Shown piece after piece: positions 32,161 through 39,973 of a stretch of 57,768 nt of DNA (within the stretch, counting starts at the first letter, position 1; every line of letters starts with the position of its first letter). Origin of the DNA: a virus; the IMG/VR virus record IMGVR_UViG_3300034418_001494, positions 1 through 57,768 of that record. One strand, 5' to 3'. Under the pieces are notes generated by a model, which saw only the letters and a list, made by a program, of their open reading frames with translations, made no database searches and was not told the DNA's origin. The translations under genes and the position numbers were made by a program.

Positions 32161-32950
32161 AGAATTCGTCCTCAAACTGTTCGATGAGTCTCCAGTTTCT
32201 TTCTGTGTACTCTCCTATCTCCTCTAGGTAACTATCCCAGATTGTCCAAGTCTGTTTACCGTTTAGAAACAGATCGGCATAACTGATCACCTCTAGGTGC
32301 GTGTGCTTCTTTATCTCTTCTGGATCATACAACGCACTACGATCAATATTAGTATCCCTGTCCCAACGTTCTTTCTTATTATACCTTGATTTTTGTCCCC
32401 TGTCAAGGTATTCTGAATAAATTGTTCTGCATTGACTCAACACCATATCTCTGTTTATCTGACCTACTTCTAGGTACATTCGATAGAGATCCGTGGCGAT
32501 CTTTGAATAGGGATGTATACTCTTGAATTCAGACAACAGTTCAGACAGTCCAGACTCTTGGAATACGTCCTTAAACTCTTCTTCGTACTGAGGATACCCC
32601 CCAAGGTATTTTTTTAAGAAGAAGAGTTCTTGCGTAAATGCGTAGGACTCATCGTCCTGTACATCTATCTGATATGTAATCGGACAGTCATAGAACGGTA
32701 GATACTTGTGGATATTTAACTTCGCAACAAGGATAGACTTCTCGTTCGCCTCAAGGGGTCCATCGGTGTTATCAACGAAGACACACTCTTGTGCACCACC
32801 ATACTCATTGTGAGATACGGAACGGTTACAGCCTGGATTAGTCTCGTACTTACCGGACTTATCATCCGTGGTTGGGTAGATCAATTCCGTAAGGAACATG
32901 CCACCCGAACCCGAAGGGTAACACAACCCCATCGCTACTTTGGGTTTCAT
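32156..32950 (-). CDS. Hypothetical protein with P-loop-like N-terminus
   Basis: 264 residues. MGLCYPSGSGGMFLTELI looks like a 5'-phosphate-binding loop of sulfotransferase type (S-G-x-G-G-x-F), then mostly helical sequence with HPYSKIATDLYRMYLEVGQ. No clear second motif. May be a divergent sulfotransferase. Contains a consensus promoter. Confidence 0.5.
   Translation of the reverse strand: MKPKVAMGLCYPSGSGGMFLTELIYPTTDDKSGKYETNPGCNRSVSHNEYGGAQECVFVDNTDGPLEANEKSILVAKLNIHKYLPFYDCPITYQIDVQDDESYAFTQELFFLKKYLGGYPQYEEEFKDVFQESGLSELLSEFKSIHPYSKIATDLYRMYLEVGQINRDMVLSQCRTIYSEYLDRGQKSRYNKKERWDRDTNIDRSALYDPEEIKKHTHLEVISYADLFLNGKQTWTIWDSYLEEIGEYTERNWRLIEQFEDEFL
32378..32406 (-). promoter_or_regulatory. 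Consensus sigma70-like promoter inside the 264-residue gene
   Basis: Minus strand TTGACA (32401-32406), 17-nt spacer, TATAAT (32378-32383): all 12 consensus bases at the ideal spacing. Would transcribe the ferritin-like gene and those beyond it. Confidence 0.65.
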
Positions 32951-33732
32951 ATCCGATTCATCAATTCCACAACATCCTCTCCCTGATTAGGTAGTTTATC
33001 CTTCAGGAAGAAATGGACGAAGTGACAATCTTCTATCTTGTCATTTGCGGTGTATAGACCGTTCCACTTCCAGTGCATTTTCCTGAAAGGAACGTTGTAC
33101 TTCTTAACAAAGTAGTTTAGTAGTGTTTGATCTGTACTCCACTTCCAAGGGCCCACACCATCAACAAAGTTCTTGAACTCTGCACGTTCGAGAAACTGTT
33201 TACCTGTCTGCCCCTTGAGGAAAGGTTTAAACTTCTCACTGTTGAGTAGGATCAACCCCATGTTCGCATACTCGAACCCTGCCGCTGTTGGTTTGAAATC
33301 AACTTTGTTGTTGTGGAGTTGTCCGTACTGCATACGAGAGTAGTTGATTATCTTGTCGATGTACCAACTCCTGATAGGCATCTCCCGTTCGATGACCGCA
33401 CCGAACGCCCTGTCTGTCCCAAAGTCTTCGAAGATATTGGGGGAGTTAGGACGGATGTAGATGTCAGCATCCACGATTGCGATCTGGTCATACTCATCCA
33501 GATAATTGAACGCAACCTCTTTCTCAAAGATAGGTAGGTAACCACCGTACTTCTCGAAGGACTCGCGGGATCGACCCATGTTAAAGGGATCGGGAGCAAT
33601 ACGAAATATCGGTTGTCTCTGTACTATGTGACCAATTCCATGATACTTACAGTAGTTCGAGACACTCTTAATACAGTGTTCGTAAAGTTGAGAGGGTTTA
33701 CCTACCGCTACCTGATATATTAAACGTCTCAA
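32947..33732 (-). CDS. DxD glycosyltransferase
   Basis: 261 residues. QIAIVDADIYIRPNSPNIFE contains the DAD metal/NDP-sugar motif after a hydrophobic strand, ANMGLILLNSEKF and WSTDQTLLNYFVKKYN follow the GT8-like GT-A order, and CHFVHFFLKDKL provides the late His. Acceptor unknown. ATGA-type overlaps with both neighbours. Confidence 0.7.
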   Translation of the reverse strand: MRRLIYQVAVGKPSQLYEHCIKSVSNYCKYHGIGHIVQRQPIFRIAPDPFNMGRSRESFEKYGGYLPIFEKEVAFNYLDEYDQIAIVDADIYIRPNSPNIFEDFGTDRAFGAVIEREMPIRSWYIDKIINYSRMQYGQLHNNKVDFKPTAAGFEYANMGLILLNSEKFKPFLKGQTGKQFLERAEFKNFVDGVGPWKWSTDQTLLNYFVKKYNVPFRKMHWKWNGLYTANDKIEDCHFVHFFLKDKLPNQGEDVVELMNRI

Positions 33733-33959
33733 TGTATCTTCCTAATCCTATAATCAAATGGGGTTGTTGTTTTGATTTCAACCATGTTACCGTCAATATC
33801 AATACCAACAAAGTGAGTTTGTTTCTTGGTAATGATCTTCTTCATACGCCAGTCCCGTTTAAACTCTGACGGACTGTATTCTGTACCACCCTTGAACCAG
33901 ATAGTGACCTCAAACTCTTCTAAAAACAAATCTTTAAACCACTTAACTATTGATTTCAT
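33729..33959 (-). CDS. Small conserved hypothetical protein next to radical SAM gene
   Basis: 76 residues: MKSIVKWFKDLFLEEFEVTI, then FKRDWRMKKIITKKQTHFVG and a beta end. Basic, small alpha+beta protein. Overlaps the radical SAM gene by 4 nt and the glycosyltransferase by 4 nt. The fold-like sequence argues against a simple peptide-precursor role. Confidence 0.5.
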   Translation of the reverse strand: MKSIVKWFKDLFLEEFEVTIWFKGGTEYSPSEFKRDWRMKKIITKKQTHFVGIDIDGNMVEIKTTTPFDYRIRKIH

Positions 33960-34939
33960 TCTACTACCTCCCGATAGTCGTTTAGATCAAATTCAGTCCC
34001 GATCATCTTGTATAGGTCTCTATCGTGATTTGTATACACGAGCACCTCTGGATCATCTAATAAGAAATCACAGGACTTACAGTAATCGGGATAGTCTCCA
34101 GTACGATGAGCCTGTCTCAACGCAGAGTACTCTTCTCCCCGAATAATCTCTTCGATTGTGTTTTGACTGGTGTGTCCAAGGACGGCTTCTTCGTCTCTAC
34201 CAAGGACTTGGCAACAAGGATGAACAGCACCCCGTTGACCATCAAGACCGCCAGCACGGATAACAACGTCAGGACTAAAAGGCCTTCCACAAGTTTTTAC
34301 CTCACCTTTTCGTGCATTCTTTCCAATGTCCCAAGCACCAGACCAGTTATGCATCTTCCAAATTTCTGTTTTGACACCAAGTTCTTCGACTAGTTCTTTG
34401 TACTTATCTAGTTCCCATTCTAGGTTATCGTTGTCTGTGATCAAGTGATAGGTCTCCACAACACAACCGCTACCAGTTTGATCGACGTACTCCTTCATCT
34501 CTTTGACGTTTTGTTTGATCAGTTCGTATGAACTTCCCCGTGTGTTGTGCATCCACTTATCGTAGAGTTCGGGTGTTGGTCCAATGAAAGAGAACCGAAA
34601 GAAATCGAGACCAGCGTCTACGCAATCTCTCATGAACTGACCACGCATACGAAAACCGTTCGAGAAGATAATCGCCTGTGCGTTATACTTCTTAACGATC
34701 TTGATGTATTCGGGTAGGTTACGGTTAATCGTCGCCTCACCAGAACCATCTAGGTTCACTACTCGAAGTCCGTGTTGTACACAGTCATACACGTTGTCTT
34801 CAAACTCTAGAAGACTCATCTTGGTTAGGAACCCCTTGTGTCTACCTCCCGCACGTTTGTCTTGGGGACACATGGTACAGTCAAAGTTACAGGCACCCTG
34901 AACCTCAATAACCGCTCTGTCTATTTTAATATCAGTCAT
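33956..34939 (-). CDS. Radical SAM/SPASM-like protein
   Basis: 327 residues from the ATG at 34939. Cys17-x3-Cys21-x2-Cys24 (ACNFDCTMCPQD) is the [4Fe-4S] radical SAM motif. LRVVNLDGSGEATINRNLPE is the GxGEP-like SAM site. C-terminal cysteines (KTCGRPF, HPCCQVL, YCKSCDF) fit a SPASM-like auxiliary cluster domain. Such enzymes modify peptides, proteins or sugars by radical chemistry. In this setting a sugar dehydrogenase/epimerase-type role or protein modification is possible. Confidence 0.8.
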   Translation of the reverse strand: MTDIKIDRAVIEVQGACNFDCTMCPQDKRAGGRHKGFLTKMSLLEFEDNVYDCVQHGLRVVNLDGSGEATINRNLPEYIKIVKKYNAQAIIFSNGFRMRGQFMRDCVDAGLDFFRFSFIGPTPELYDKWMHNTRGSSYELIKQNVKEMKEYVDQTGSGCVVETYHLITDNDNLEWELDKYKELVEELGVKTEIWKMHNWSGAWDIGKNARKGEVKTCGRPFSPDVVIRAGGLDGQRGAVHPCCQVLGRDEEAVLGHTSQNTIEEIIRGEEYSALRQAHRTGDYPDYCKSCDFLLDDPEVLVYTNHDRDLYKMIGTEFDLNDYREVVE

Positions 34940-35798
34940 AGATCCACTGCATCGCTTTCTGAAATTCAACGGCCCTCTTCTTCGGAAGACCCAGAAACTC
35001 GTTCATGTTCTTTTTCATCTCGTATATATTCTTTCTCTTATCGTCCTTATTCGGAGATAACTTCTGAGCCTGAGGGGTGTGGTATGTAGTCACACCCTGA
35101 TCACTCATCACAATCATGGGTTTAAAGAAGTTCCTTGCAATGTAATGCCACATACCATCATAACAGAACACTAGTCTACAGTTAGAGATATGGTACATCG
35201 CCTCTCTTACCGGAGTACGATAAGACAACTCTACTACATTGAACCCTGAGCGGCGAAGTAGATTTATTATACCATACCATTCACGGTTTGGCAAGAGTCT
35301 TTTCCAAGTTCTTGGTGTTTCTGCATTTAGGATAGGAGTCCAGACAACTATCTTGTTATCGTCTTTTGGGAGAAAACTGTCTTGTCTGAACGCCCAGTCG
35401 TTGTAGGGTAGTGTCCTCCCCTTCTCGTCATTAAACCAACCGTCTTCGAACCAGAACCGTTTTTTCTCTGTCCCCTTGGCGACTATGGTTGGTTTGTGTT
35501 CACCATCTTTCTGGATCACATCATCAGAAAATTTCCAAGAGGAGTACATGGGATCTGTTGAGTTGAAGACGTGGTTTACCACCACATCCTCTTTCCGGTG
35601 ATAGAAGTTGTGAATGTATTCGAGTCTTTCGATTATGGTTTCGGGATCTTCGAAGTGATGAAGGTAGTCCTCACCGTGTTCCCAATGGAAGGTGAGGTCT
35701 ACTGTTTCTTTGAATTCATAGGAGTAGTTGTGTGCACAGTTAAGTGCCCACATAAAATCTCCAACGCCTGGCGTACCTCTCCACGAAACTTTTCTCAT
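34932..35798 (-). CDS. GT-B/GT9-like glycosyltransferase-type protein
   Basis: 288 residues. MRKVSWRGTPGVGDFMWALN is a GT-B-like start (GxGD), and the C-terminal EAMYHISNCRLVFCYDGMWH, YIARNFFKPMIVM matches the GT9 (heptosyltransferase) pattern of a conserved turn followed by GKP. Donor and acceptor unknown. Starts 15 nt after the EF-hand gene. Confidence 0.55.
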   Translation of the reverse strand: MRKVSWRGTPGVGDFMWALNCAHNYSYEFKETVDLTFHWEHGEDYLHHFEDPETIIERLEYIHNFYHRKEDVVVNHVFNSTDPMYSSWKFSDDVIQKDGEHKPTIVAKGTEKKRFWFEDGWFNDEKGRTLPYNDWAFRQDSFLPKDDNKIVVWTPILNAETPRTWKRLLPNREWYGIINLLRRSGFNVVELSYRTPVREAMYHISNCRLVFCYDGMWHYIARNFFKPMIVMSDQGVTTYHTPQAQKLSPNKDDKRKNIYEMKKNMNEFLGLPKKRAVEFQKAMQWIYD

Positions 35799-35813
35799 AA
35801 TAAAGGTACTTAT

Positions 35814-36152
35814 CTATTTCTTGTAGGCGTCTGCTCCGAAGAACGCTGCCACCAGAACCGCAATCGATGCAAAGTAGGTAGGTGCAATATCTGCAATAAG
35901 TTCGGCAGCCTTTTCTAGACCCAGAACCGCAGTGATTACAATACCTAACGGATAGACTAAAAGTCCGAACAGGGAGAACCAAGCCATCTTACGAATGGCG
36001 TCTCTCTGTGCGTCTTTGTCTTCGAGTTCTCTTCTCTTGAACTCAAGGTGCATCGACAACTCTTCATTAGAGATGTGACCATCACCATTCAAATCTGCTG
36101 TACTGAGATCACTGTCCTTATCGACAGTTAAGGTTTGTTTTTCTTCCGACAT
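35814..36152 (-). CDS. EF-hand membrane protein (holin candidate)
   Basis: 112 residues. A complete 12-residue EF-hand loop, DLNGDGHISNEE (residues 20-31), is followed by a helix and two membrane segments (WFSLFGLLVYPLGIVITAVLG and FASIAVLVAAFF). Such proteins are common in marine T4-like phages, where they have no known function. Two membrane spans, small size and an own late box suggest a holin or virion membrane protein, with calcium as a possible signal. Not proven. Confidence 0.65.
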   Translation of the reverse strand: MSEEKQTLTVDKDSDLSTADLNGDGHISNEELSMHLEFKRRELEDKDAQRDAIRKMAWFSLFGLLVYPLGIVITAVLGLEKAAELIADIAPTYFASIAVLVAAFFGADAYKK

Positions 36153-36182
36153 GGTTACCTCTCTTATTGTTATTGTCGGAAG

Positions 36183-36190
36183 TATTTATA
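36183..36190 (-). promoter_or_regulatory. T4-type late promoter box before the EF-hand gene
   Basis: TATAAATA on the minus strand, 31 nt before the ATG at 36152. Confidence 0.65.
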
Positions 36191-36202
36191 CCGTTTGTCT
36201 CG

Positions 36203-36526
36203 TTACTTTCTACTTCCATCAAACACGCATACAAAATACAATTCTTCATTGCCTGCATGAACACGATGAAACACACCGTCCTCAATTAACACAGTGTCGC
36301 CTGCTTCAACATTATGAGTTACATCATCCAGTTCCATAGTGCCACTGCCTTCAAGAAACATGTAAACTTCTTCCTGTCCTTCGTGCTTGTGTCCACTTGT
36401 GCTTTTGCGTGGATTTAATCTTGTTGAACTAACAACAAGATTTTTTAGTGTTGTGTTATCCTTTACAATGTAACGATCATCATTTTTTACAACCGTTCCT
36501 TCAATACTTGAACTTTTGAATTTCAT
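36203..36526 (-). CDS. Single-domain cupin
   Basis: 107 residues. GHKHEGQEEVYMFLEGSGTM is cupin motif 1 (H-x-H-x4-E-x6-G) and VLIEDGVFHRVHA motif 2, giving the usual 3-His/1-Glu metal site. Sugar-phosphate isomerase/epimerase or dioxygenase-like functions are typical; the exact reaction is unknown. Base use differs from neighbours (T-rich wobble), perhaps recent acquisition, but this is only an impression. Confidence 0.75.
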   Translation of the reverse strand: MKFKSSSIEGTVVKNDDRYIVKDNTTLKNLVVSSTRLNPRKSTSGHKHEGQEEVYMFLEGSGTMELDDVTHNVEAGDTVLIEDGVFHRVHAGNEELYFVCVFDGSRK

Positions 36527-36532
36527 AATATT

Positions 36533-36880
36533 TTATACCTGTTGGAACCCTACGGACTCTCTTTCAATATCATCATGGTTGAACTCCGCCCAGTACAATT
36601 CATAGGCGACACCATCCTTCAAACATTCGAACTGGTGAAACTCGCCTGGCGCAACCTTGGTATACTGTCCGGGCTTGAGAATTGTTTCATCAACAAGATC
36701 ATATGCGTTCTTCCACACTCGAATGAGTAGTTCTCCGGACTCACAGAAGAACCCGTTCCACTTATACTTGTGTTTGTGTTTGGAACACACACCACCCTTC
36801 TTCATTTCGATACGATGAAACTCTAGTACACCGTTCGCTTCGATCAGTTCCGTCTGACCCCAAACCTTACCTGCCTTCAT
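36533..36880 (-). CDS. Cupin-type protein
   Basis: 115 residues. MKKGGVCSKHKHKYKWNGFF and LKPGQYTKVAPGEFHQFECL form a cupin barrel with two HxH-like and a final His. Close in type to WbuC/mannose-phosphate-isomerase-like cupins found in capsule gene clusters. Tight spacing to carbamoyltransferase (1 nt) suggests a linked job. Confidence 0.65.
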   Translation of the reverse strand: MKAGKVWGQTELIEANGVLEFHRIEMKKGGVCSKHKHKYKWNGFFCESGELLIRVWKNAYDLVDETILKPGQYTKVAPGEFHQFECLKDGVAYELYWAEFNHDDIERESVGFQQV

Positions 36881-36881
36881 G

Positions 36882-38378
36882 TTAAAATACCCTTACGTTA
36901 TATGTACTTTCCCAAATCTTAGCGTCTCGAAGATCATCGACCATAGGTCTACCCCTAACGTTAAGACTAGTATTCAAGAGCATAGGGACACCAGTGCGTT
37001 CATAGTACTCTTCAATAATTTTACGGAATATAGATTGACAATCCTTACGGACAACCTGTACCCTTGCGGTTCCATCTACATGGGTCACCGACTTGTAGTC
37101 ATGTAATGCCTTACTGGTAAATTGCATGTACTCATTCATCGGACCAGAGAAATATTGGTCCGCATACTCTTCGAGAATCGCAGGAGCAAATGGACGATAC
37201 TTCTGTCTCCGTTTGATTGCGTTGACCGTATCCTTGACATCAAACCGAACGTCTGCAATCAAGGATCTGTTACCCAGTGCACGTGGACCAAACTCTGATC
37301 TACCGTTTGCGATACCACAGTATTGTTCTGACAATAAGTGGTCAACAACATCGGACGGGTTAATCTCACGGTCAATGTTGGTTCCTAAGTAAGGGTTCCA
37401 ACGAAGATGAGTTCCTCCGGTCTCATCCGCCCACGTTTTTGCGGCGCACCCCAGAGAAGACCCTGAGTCTGCGGGAGCGATTGCAATGTGAACCTCATCA
37501 AACAATTCTGCGATCTTAGAGTTCGTAACAACGTTCTGTGCACATCCACCAGAGTAGACTAACTTAGATCCGTGTTTACGCGCCTCACGCATGATCTCAA
37601 GGATTGCACGTTCCGCAAACTCCTGTACAGATGCAGCGGAGTCTTGGTCCTTGTTGTTGTAACACTTCCATTTTAGTTCCTTACGGAAAACCTTTCTTCG
37701 TTTCTCTCTATCCGAATGACTGACCCCAATGAGAGTACCCTCTTCTATCTCCTTTGCGATATCAGAGAACTTGTGATATTGTTCGTACAACCAGTCGGCG
37801 AATACGGGTTCACCATAGGATGATAATCCCATGACCACGTATTCGTCCTCTAGAGGTCTCAGACCAAGAAACTCAGTGACCATTGCATAGATTAACCCAA
37901 CGGACTTAGGGTAGTGCCACTCTTTGATTAGATTGAAGTTGTGATCTAGGATGACCCCAGTCTGGACTTCTCCAGCACCATCAATCGACACCATTACGGT
38001 ATCTTCTATTGACTGCCAAGGGCGTGTATAGAATGCACCCGCACAATGGGATGTGTGATGTAGTTCTTTCTTGTCATACACAAGAGACTCATACACAGGG
38101 ATCTTGTGGTGGTAATGGAGTTCTTTTTTGTAATTGTCTAACTTAGGTTCTACCGCCAAACCACCACGAACGTTATACTTGATGTGGTGGTCCTCATAAA
38201 AGGTGACCACATCACCTTTTTCTTGGCCTACAAAATCCCACAACTCAGGTGGGATTATCGCATCATTCTTTTTCTTAGACCATCGTTCTGCATGTGTTGC
38301 ATAGGAGACAGTGCCATCTTCTTCGATGACACTGACTCCCGCATCATGATAGAACTCAGAGAATCCTATGTATCTCAT
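36882..38378 (-). CDS. Carbamoyltransferase (NodU/CmcH family)
   Basis: 498 residues. MRYIGFSEFYHDAGVSVIEE and YATHAERWSKKKND open the ASKHA-like domain, LHHTSHCAGAFYTRP carries metal-binding His, VSIDGAGEVQTGV the phosphate loop, and C-terminal GRSEFGPRALGNRSLIADVR the YrdC-like carbamoyl-adenylate domain. Uses carbamoyl phosphate and ATP to put a carbamoyl group on a hydroxyl, typically a sugar. Common auxiliary gene of marine T4-like phages; here next to cupins and a HAD phosphatase. Confidence 0.9.
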   Translation of the reverse strand: MRYIGFSEFYHDAGVSVIEEDGTVSYATHAERWSKKKNDAIIPPELWDFVGQEKGDVVTFYEDHHIKYNVRGGLAVEPKLDNYKKELHYHHKIPVYESLVYDKKELHHTSHCAGAFYTRPWQSIEDTVMVSIDGAGEVQTGVILDHNFNLIKEWHYPKSVGLIYAMVTEFLGLRPLEDEYVVMGLSSYGEPVFADWLYEQYHKFSDIAKEIEEGTLIGVSHSDREKRRKVFRKELKWKCYNNKDQDSAASVQEFAERAILEIMREARKHGSKLVYSGGCAQNVVTNSKIAELFDEVHIAIAPADSGSSLGCAAKTWADETGGTHLRWNPYLGTNIDREINPSDVVDHLLSEQYCGIANGRSEFGPRALGNRSLIADVRFDVKDTVNAIKRRQKYRPFAPAILEEYADQYFSGPMNEYMQFTSKALHDYKSVTHVDGTARVQVVRKDCQSIFRKIIEEYYERTGVPMLLNTSLNVRGRPMVDDLRDAKIWESTYNVRVF

Positions 38379-38960
38379 TCAACCCTCTAGGTATTCATAT
38401 ACCTCTTTCCAGTTTTTCATCAGAGGAAACGTGTAGTCGTTCATATTGTAACCATGTTCCATGACGATACTATCTAGACCGAATTTATCTCCTACATGGG
38501 CATTCTCGATTTTGTCTTCAATCCAGACGAAACCAGTATCCTTGTACTTCACAAGTTCTTCGTCTTTGTCCGCACCAGTATCGAGGCAGACAACCTTTTC
38601 AAACGCAGTCTCACCAAACAACTTTGCGAGATTCATCTCCCGCAACTTTGCAGCGTGGGGATCAAGACTCAGACTGGTAATTGCGTGAAACACATATCCG
38701 TGTTCTTCGTGTAACTTTCTCACGTAGTGGATTGCGTCCCTGAGAGGGGGAATGAAACCAATCGCCGCACTCTCATTGAAGTGTTTTACCAGTTCCTTAC
38801 CCTTAGTTTTAGAGATACCGTAACACTGAGCGATGTCATAGACATCCCGATTTTTCATTTCATAACCATGTTGATTCATCCAGATATCGAAGGCGTAACC
38901 CCAGTTAAGGAGTACTCCATCAACATCAGTCAGAATCACTTTTTCATAATCTGTTTTCAT
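38379..38960 (-). CDS. HAD-superfamily phosphatase-like protein
   Basis: 193 residues. ILTDVDGVLLNWG gives HAD motif I (Asp12, Asp14). HAITSLSLDPHA sits at motif II, and FVWIEDKIENAHVG at motif IV (E-D). Likely dephosphorylates a nucleotide or sugar phosphate. Downstream of a sigma70-like promoter and directly before the carbamoyltransferase. Confidence 0.75.
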   Translation of the reverse strand: MKTDYEKVILTDVDGVLLNWGYAFDIWMNQHGYEMKNRDVYDIAQCYGISKTKGKELVKHFNESAAIGFIPPLRDAIHYVRKLHEEHGYVFHAITSLSLDPHAAKLREMNLAKLFGETAFEKVVCLDTGADKDEELVKYKDTGFVWIEDKIENAHVGDKFGLDSIVMEHGYNMNDYTFPLMKNWKEVYEYLEG

Positions 38961-38982
38961 AACAGTTCCTTAATTCAGTTAC

Positions 38983-39011
38983 ACTATAACTGATCAGGCA
39001 AGAAATGTCAA
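38983..39011 (-). promoter_or_regulatory. Sigma70-like promoter, cassette copy
   Basis: Minus strand TTGACA (39006-39011), 17-nt spacer beginning TTTCTTGCC, TATAGT (38983-38988). UP-like GAAAAAAGTTC upstream, overlapping the last codons of the glycosyltransferase. Drives HAD, carbamoyltransferase and the following glycan genes. Confidence 0.85.
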
Positions 39012-39865
39012 GAACTTTTTTCAAAAATAGGAAACTTTTTTTCCCTGTAACCGTCCACCATGACGATCTTATTCTCGCCACCAGTGTAGTGAAGAAACCC
39101 AGCAGACATGGCTTCCTCACCCCAAGGATCGGAGTAGTGTGTTGGTGTGTCGTTCCAGAACTGATCCATACAACCGATATCGAAATCGTGTTTCACCAGT
39201 TGGCCTGAGATATAAGGTTGATCATTCATGATTGACATGTGTTTAACCGGACCCTCAAAGAACCACCACTTCCAATCGTCAAAGACCTCTCGCGCACGTA
39301 TACGCGCCTCGCGTGTCCAGACAACTACTCCGGTATTCATGATTGTTAGTTTGGAAGGGATTACTCCGAAGGCGGGTACTATGGGTACGTCATGCCACTC
39401 ATACTTCTCTACGTAATCTCGAAGAGTAGATTCCTTGTGGTCCCATGCATTATATCCACCACCGTTAGCAGTTCGAATATCAGACTCTAGTACACCAGAG
39501 ACTTCACCATCAGCCTCTTCGAAGATGTTTCGTTCGGTGTTCGCTACAATGTCAGTATCGACAAAGAGAACCTTGTCATACTTGTCGAACGACTCATCGT
39601 AGATTACTCGAAGACACTCGAACAGACACACGGTAGTGTCCCGTGCATATTCTTCTTTGGTGAACACCGCTTCATCAGAGTAAAGGTAATCAGCGCCAAC
39701 AGTTTTGGCGTAAATCTCAAATGACTCGCGGGAGATATCTGCCATCTCACGATACAGTTGTGATCGTGATCTACCTTGGATATCTCCCCGTTTTTCGTCT
39801 AGGTCATCATTTATAACTAGATACTGAAATATCAGATTTGTATTTGGGTTTTCGCCTGAAGTCAT
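39008..39865 (-). CDS. GT8-like glycosyltransferase
   Basis: 285 residues from the ATG at 39865 (GGGAAAG upstream; a GTG at 39889 is the alternative). KVLFVDTDIVANTERNIFEE is the DxD site, IMNTGVVVWTREARIRA and NDQPYISGQLVKHDFDIG continue the GT8 pattern, and AGFLHYTGG the final His. Its stop region contains the UP and -35 elements of the next promoter. Confidence 0.75.
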   Translation of the reverse strand: MTSGENPNTNLIFQYLVINDDLDEKRGDIQGRSRSQLYREMADISRESFEIYAKTVGADYLYSDEAVFTKEEYARDTTVCLFECLRVIYDESFDKYDKVLFVDTDIVANTERNIFEEADGEVSGVLESDIRTANGGGYNAWDHKESTLRDYVEKYEWHDVPIVPAFGVIPSKLTIMNTGVVVWTREARIRAREVFDDWKWWFFEGPVKHMSIMNDQPYISGQLVKHDFDIGCMDQFWNDTPTHYSDPWGEEAMSAGFLHYTGGENKIVMVDGYREKKFPIFEKSS

Positions 39866-39956
39866 GATGCATCTTTCCCACGAATCCACTCTTGGTTAGA
39901 TTCTTATGTCTGTTACGTTTTTTGTTTCTAGTGTCATGCCGACTGAACTTCGCCAT
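39807..39956 (-). CDS. Small basic protein
   Basis: 49 residues translated by hand: MAKFSRHDTRNKKRNRHKNL then TKSGFVGKMHHDFRRKPKYK. Very rich in Lys, Arg, His and Asn, probably RNA- or DNA-binding. GGGGTGAAC upstream is a good ribosome site. Overlaps the glycosyltransferase start in another frame by ~59 nt. Confidence 0.55.
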   Translation of the reverse strand: MAKFSRHDTRNKKRNRHKNLTKSGFVGKMHHDFRRKPKYKSDISVSSYK

Positions 39957-39973
39957 GTTCACCCCTTTATATA

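Noticed and set aside
33729-33959. Peptide natural-product precursor next to the radical SAM gene
   Set aside because: The protein looks folded, with no leader/core division or Cys/Gly-rich core.
39012-39040. Possible terminator (GGAAA/TTTCC followed by T-run) at the end of the glycosyltransferase gene
   Set aside because: Stem of only five A/T-rich pairs inside the coding end; the A-tract is better explained as the UP element of the next promoter.
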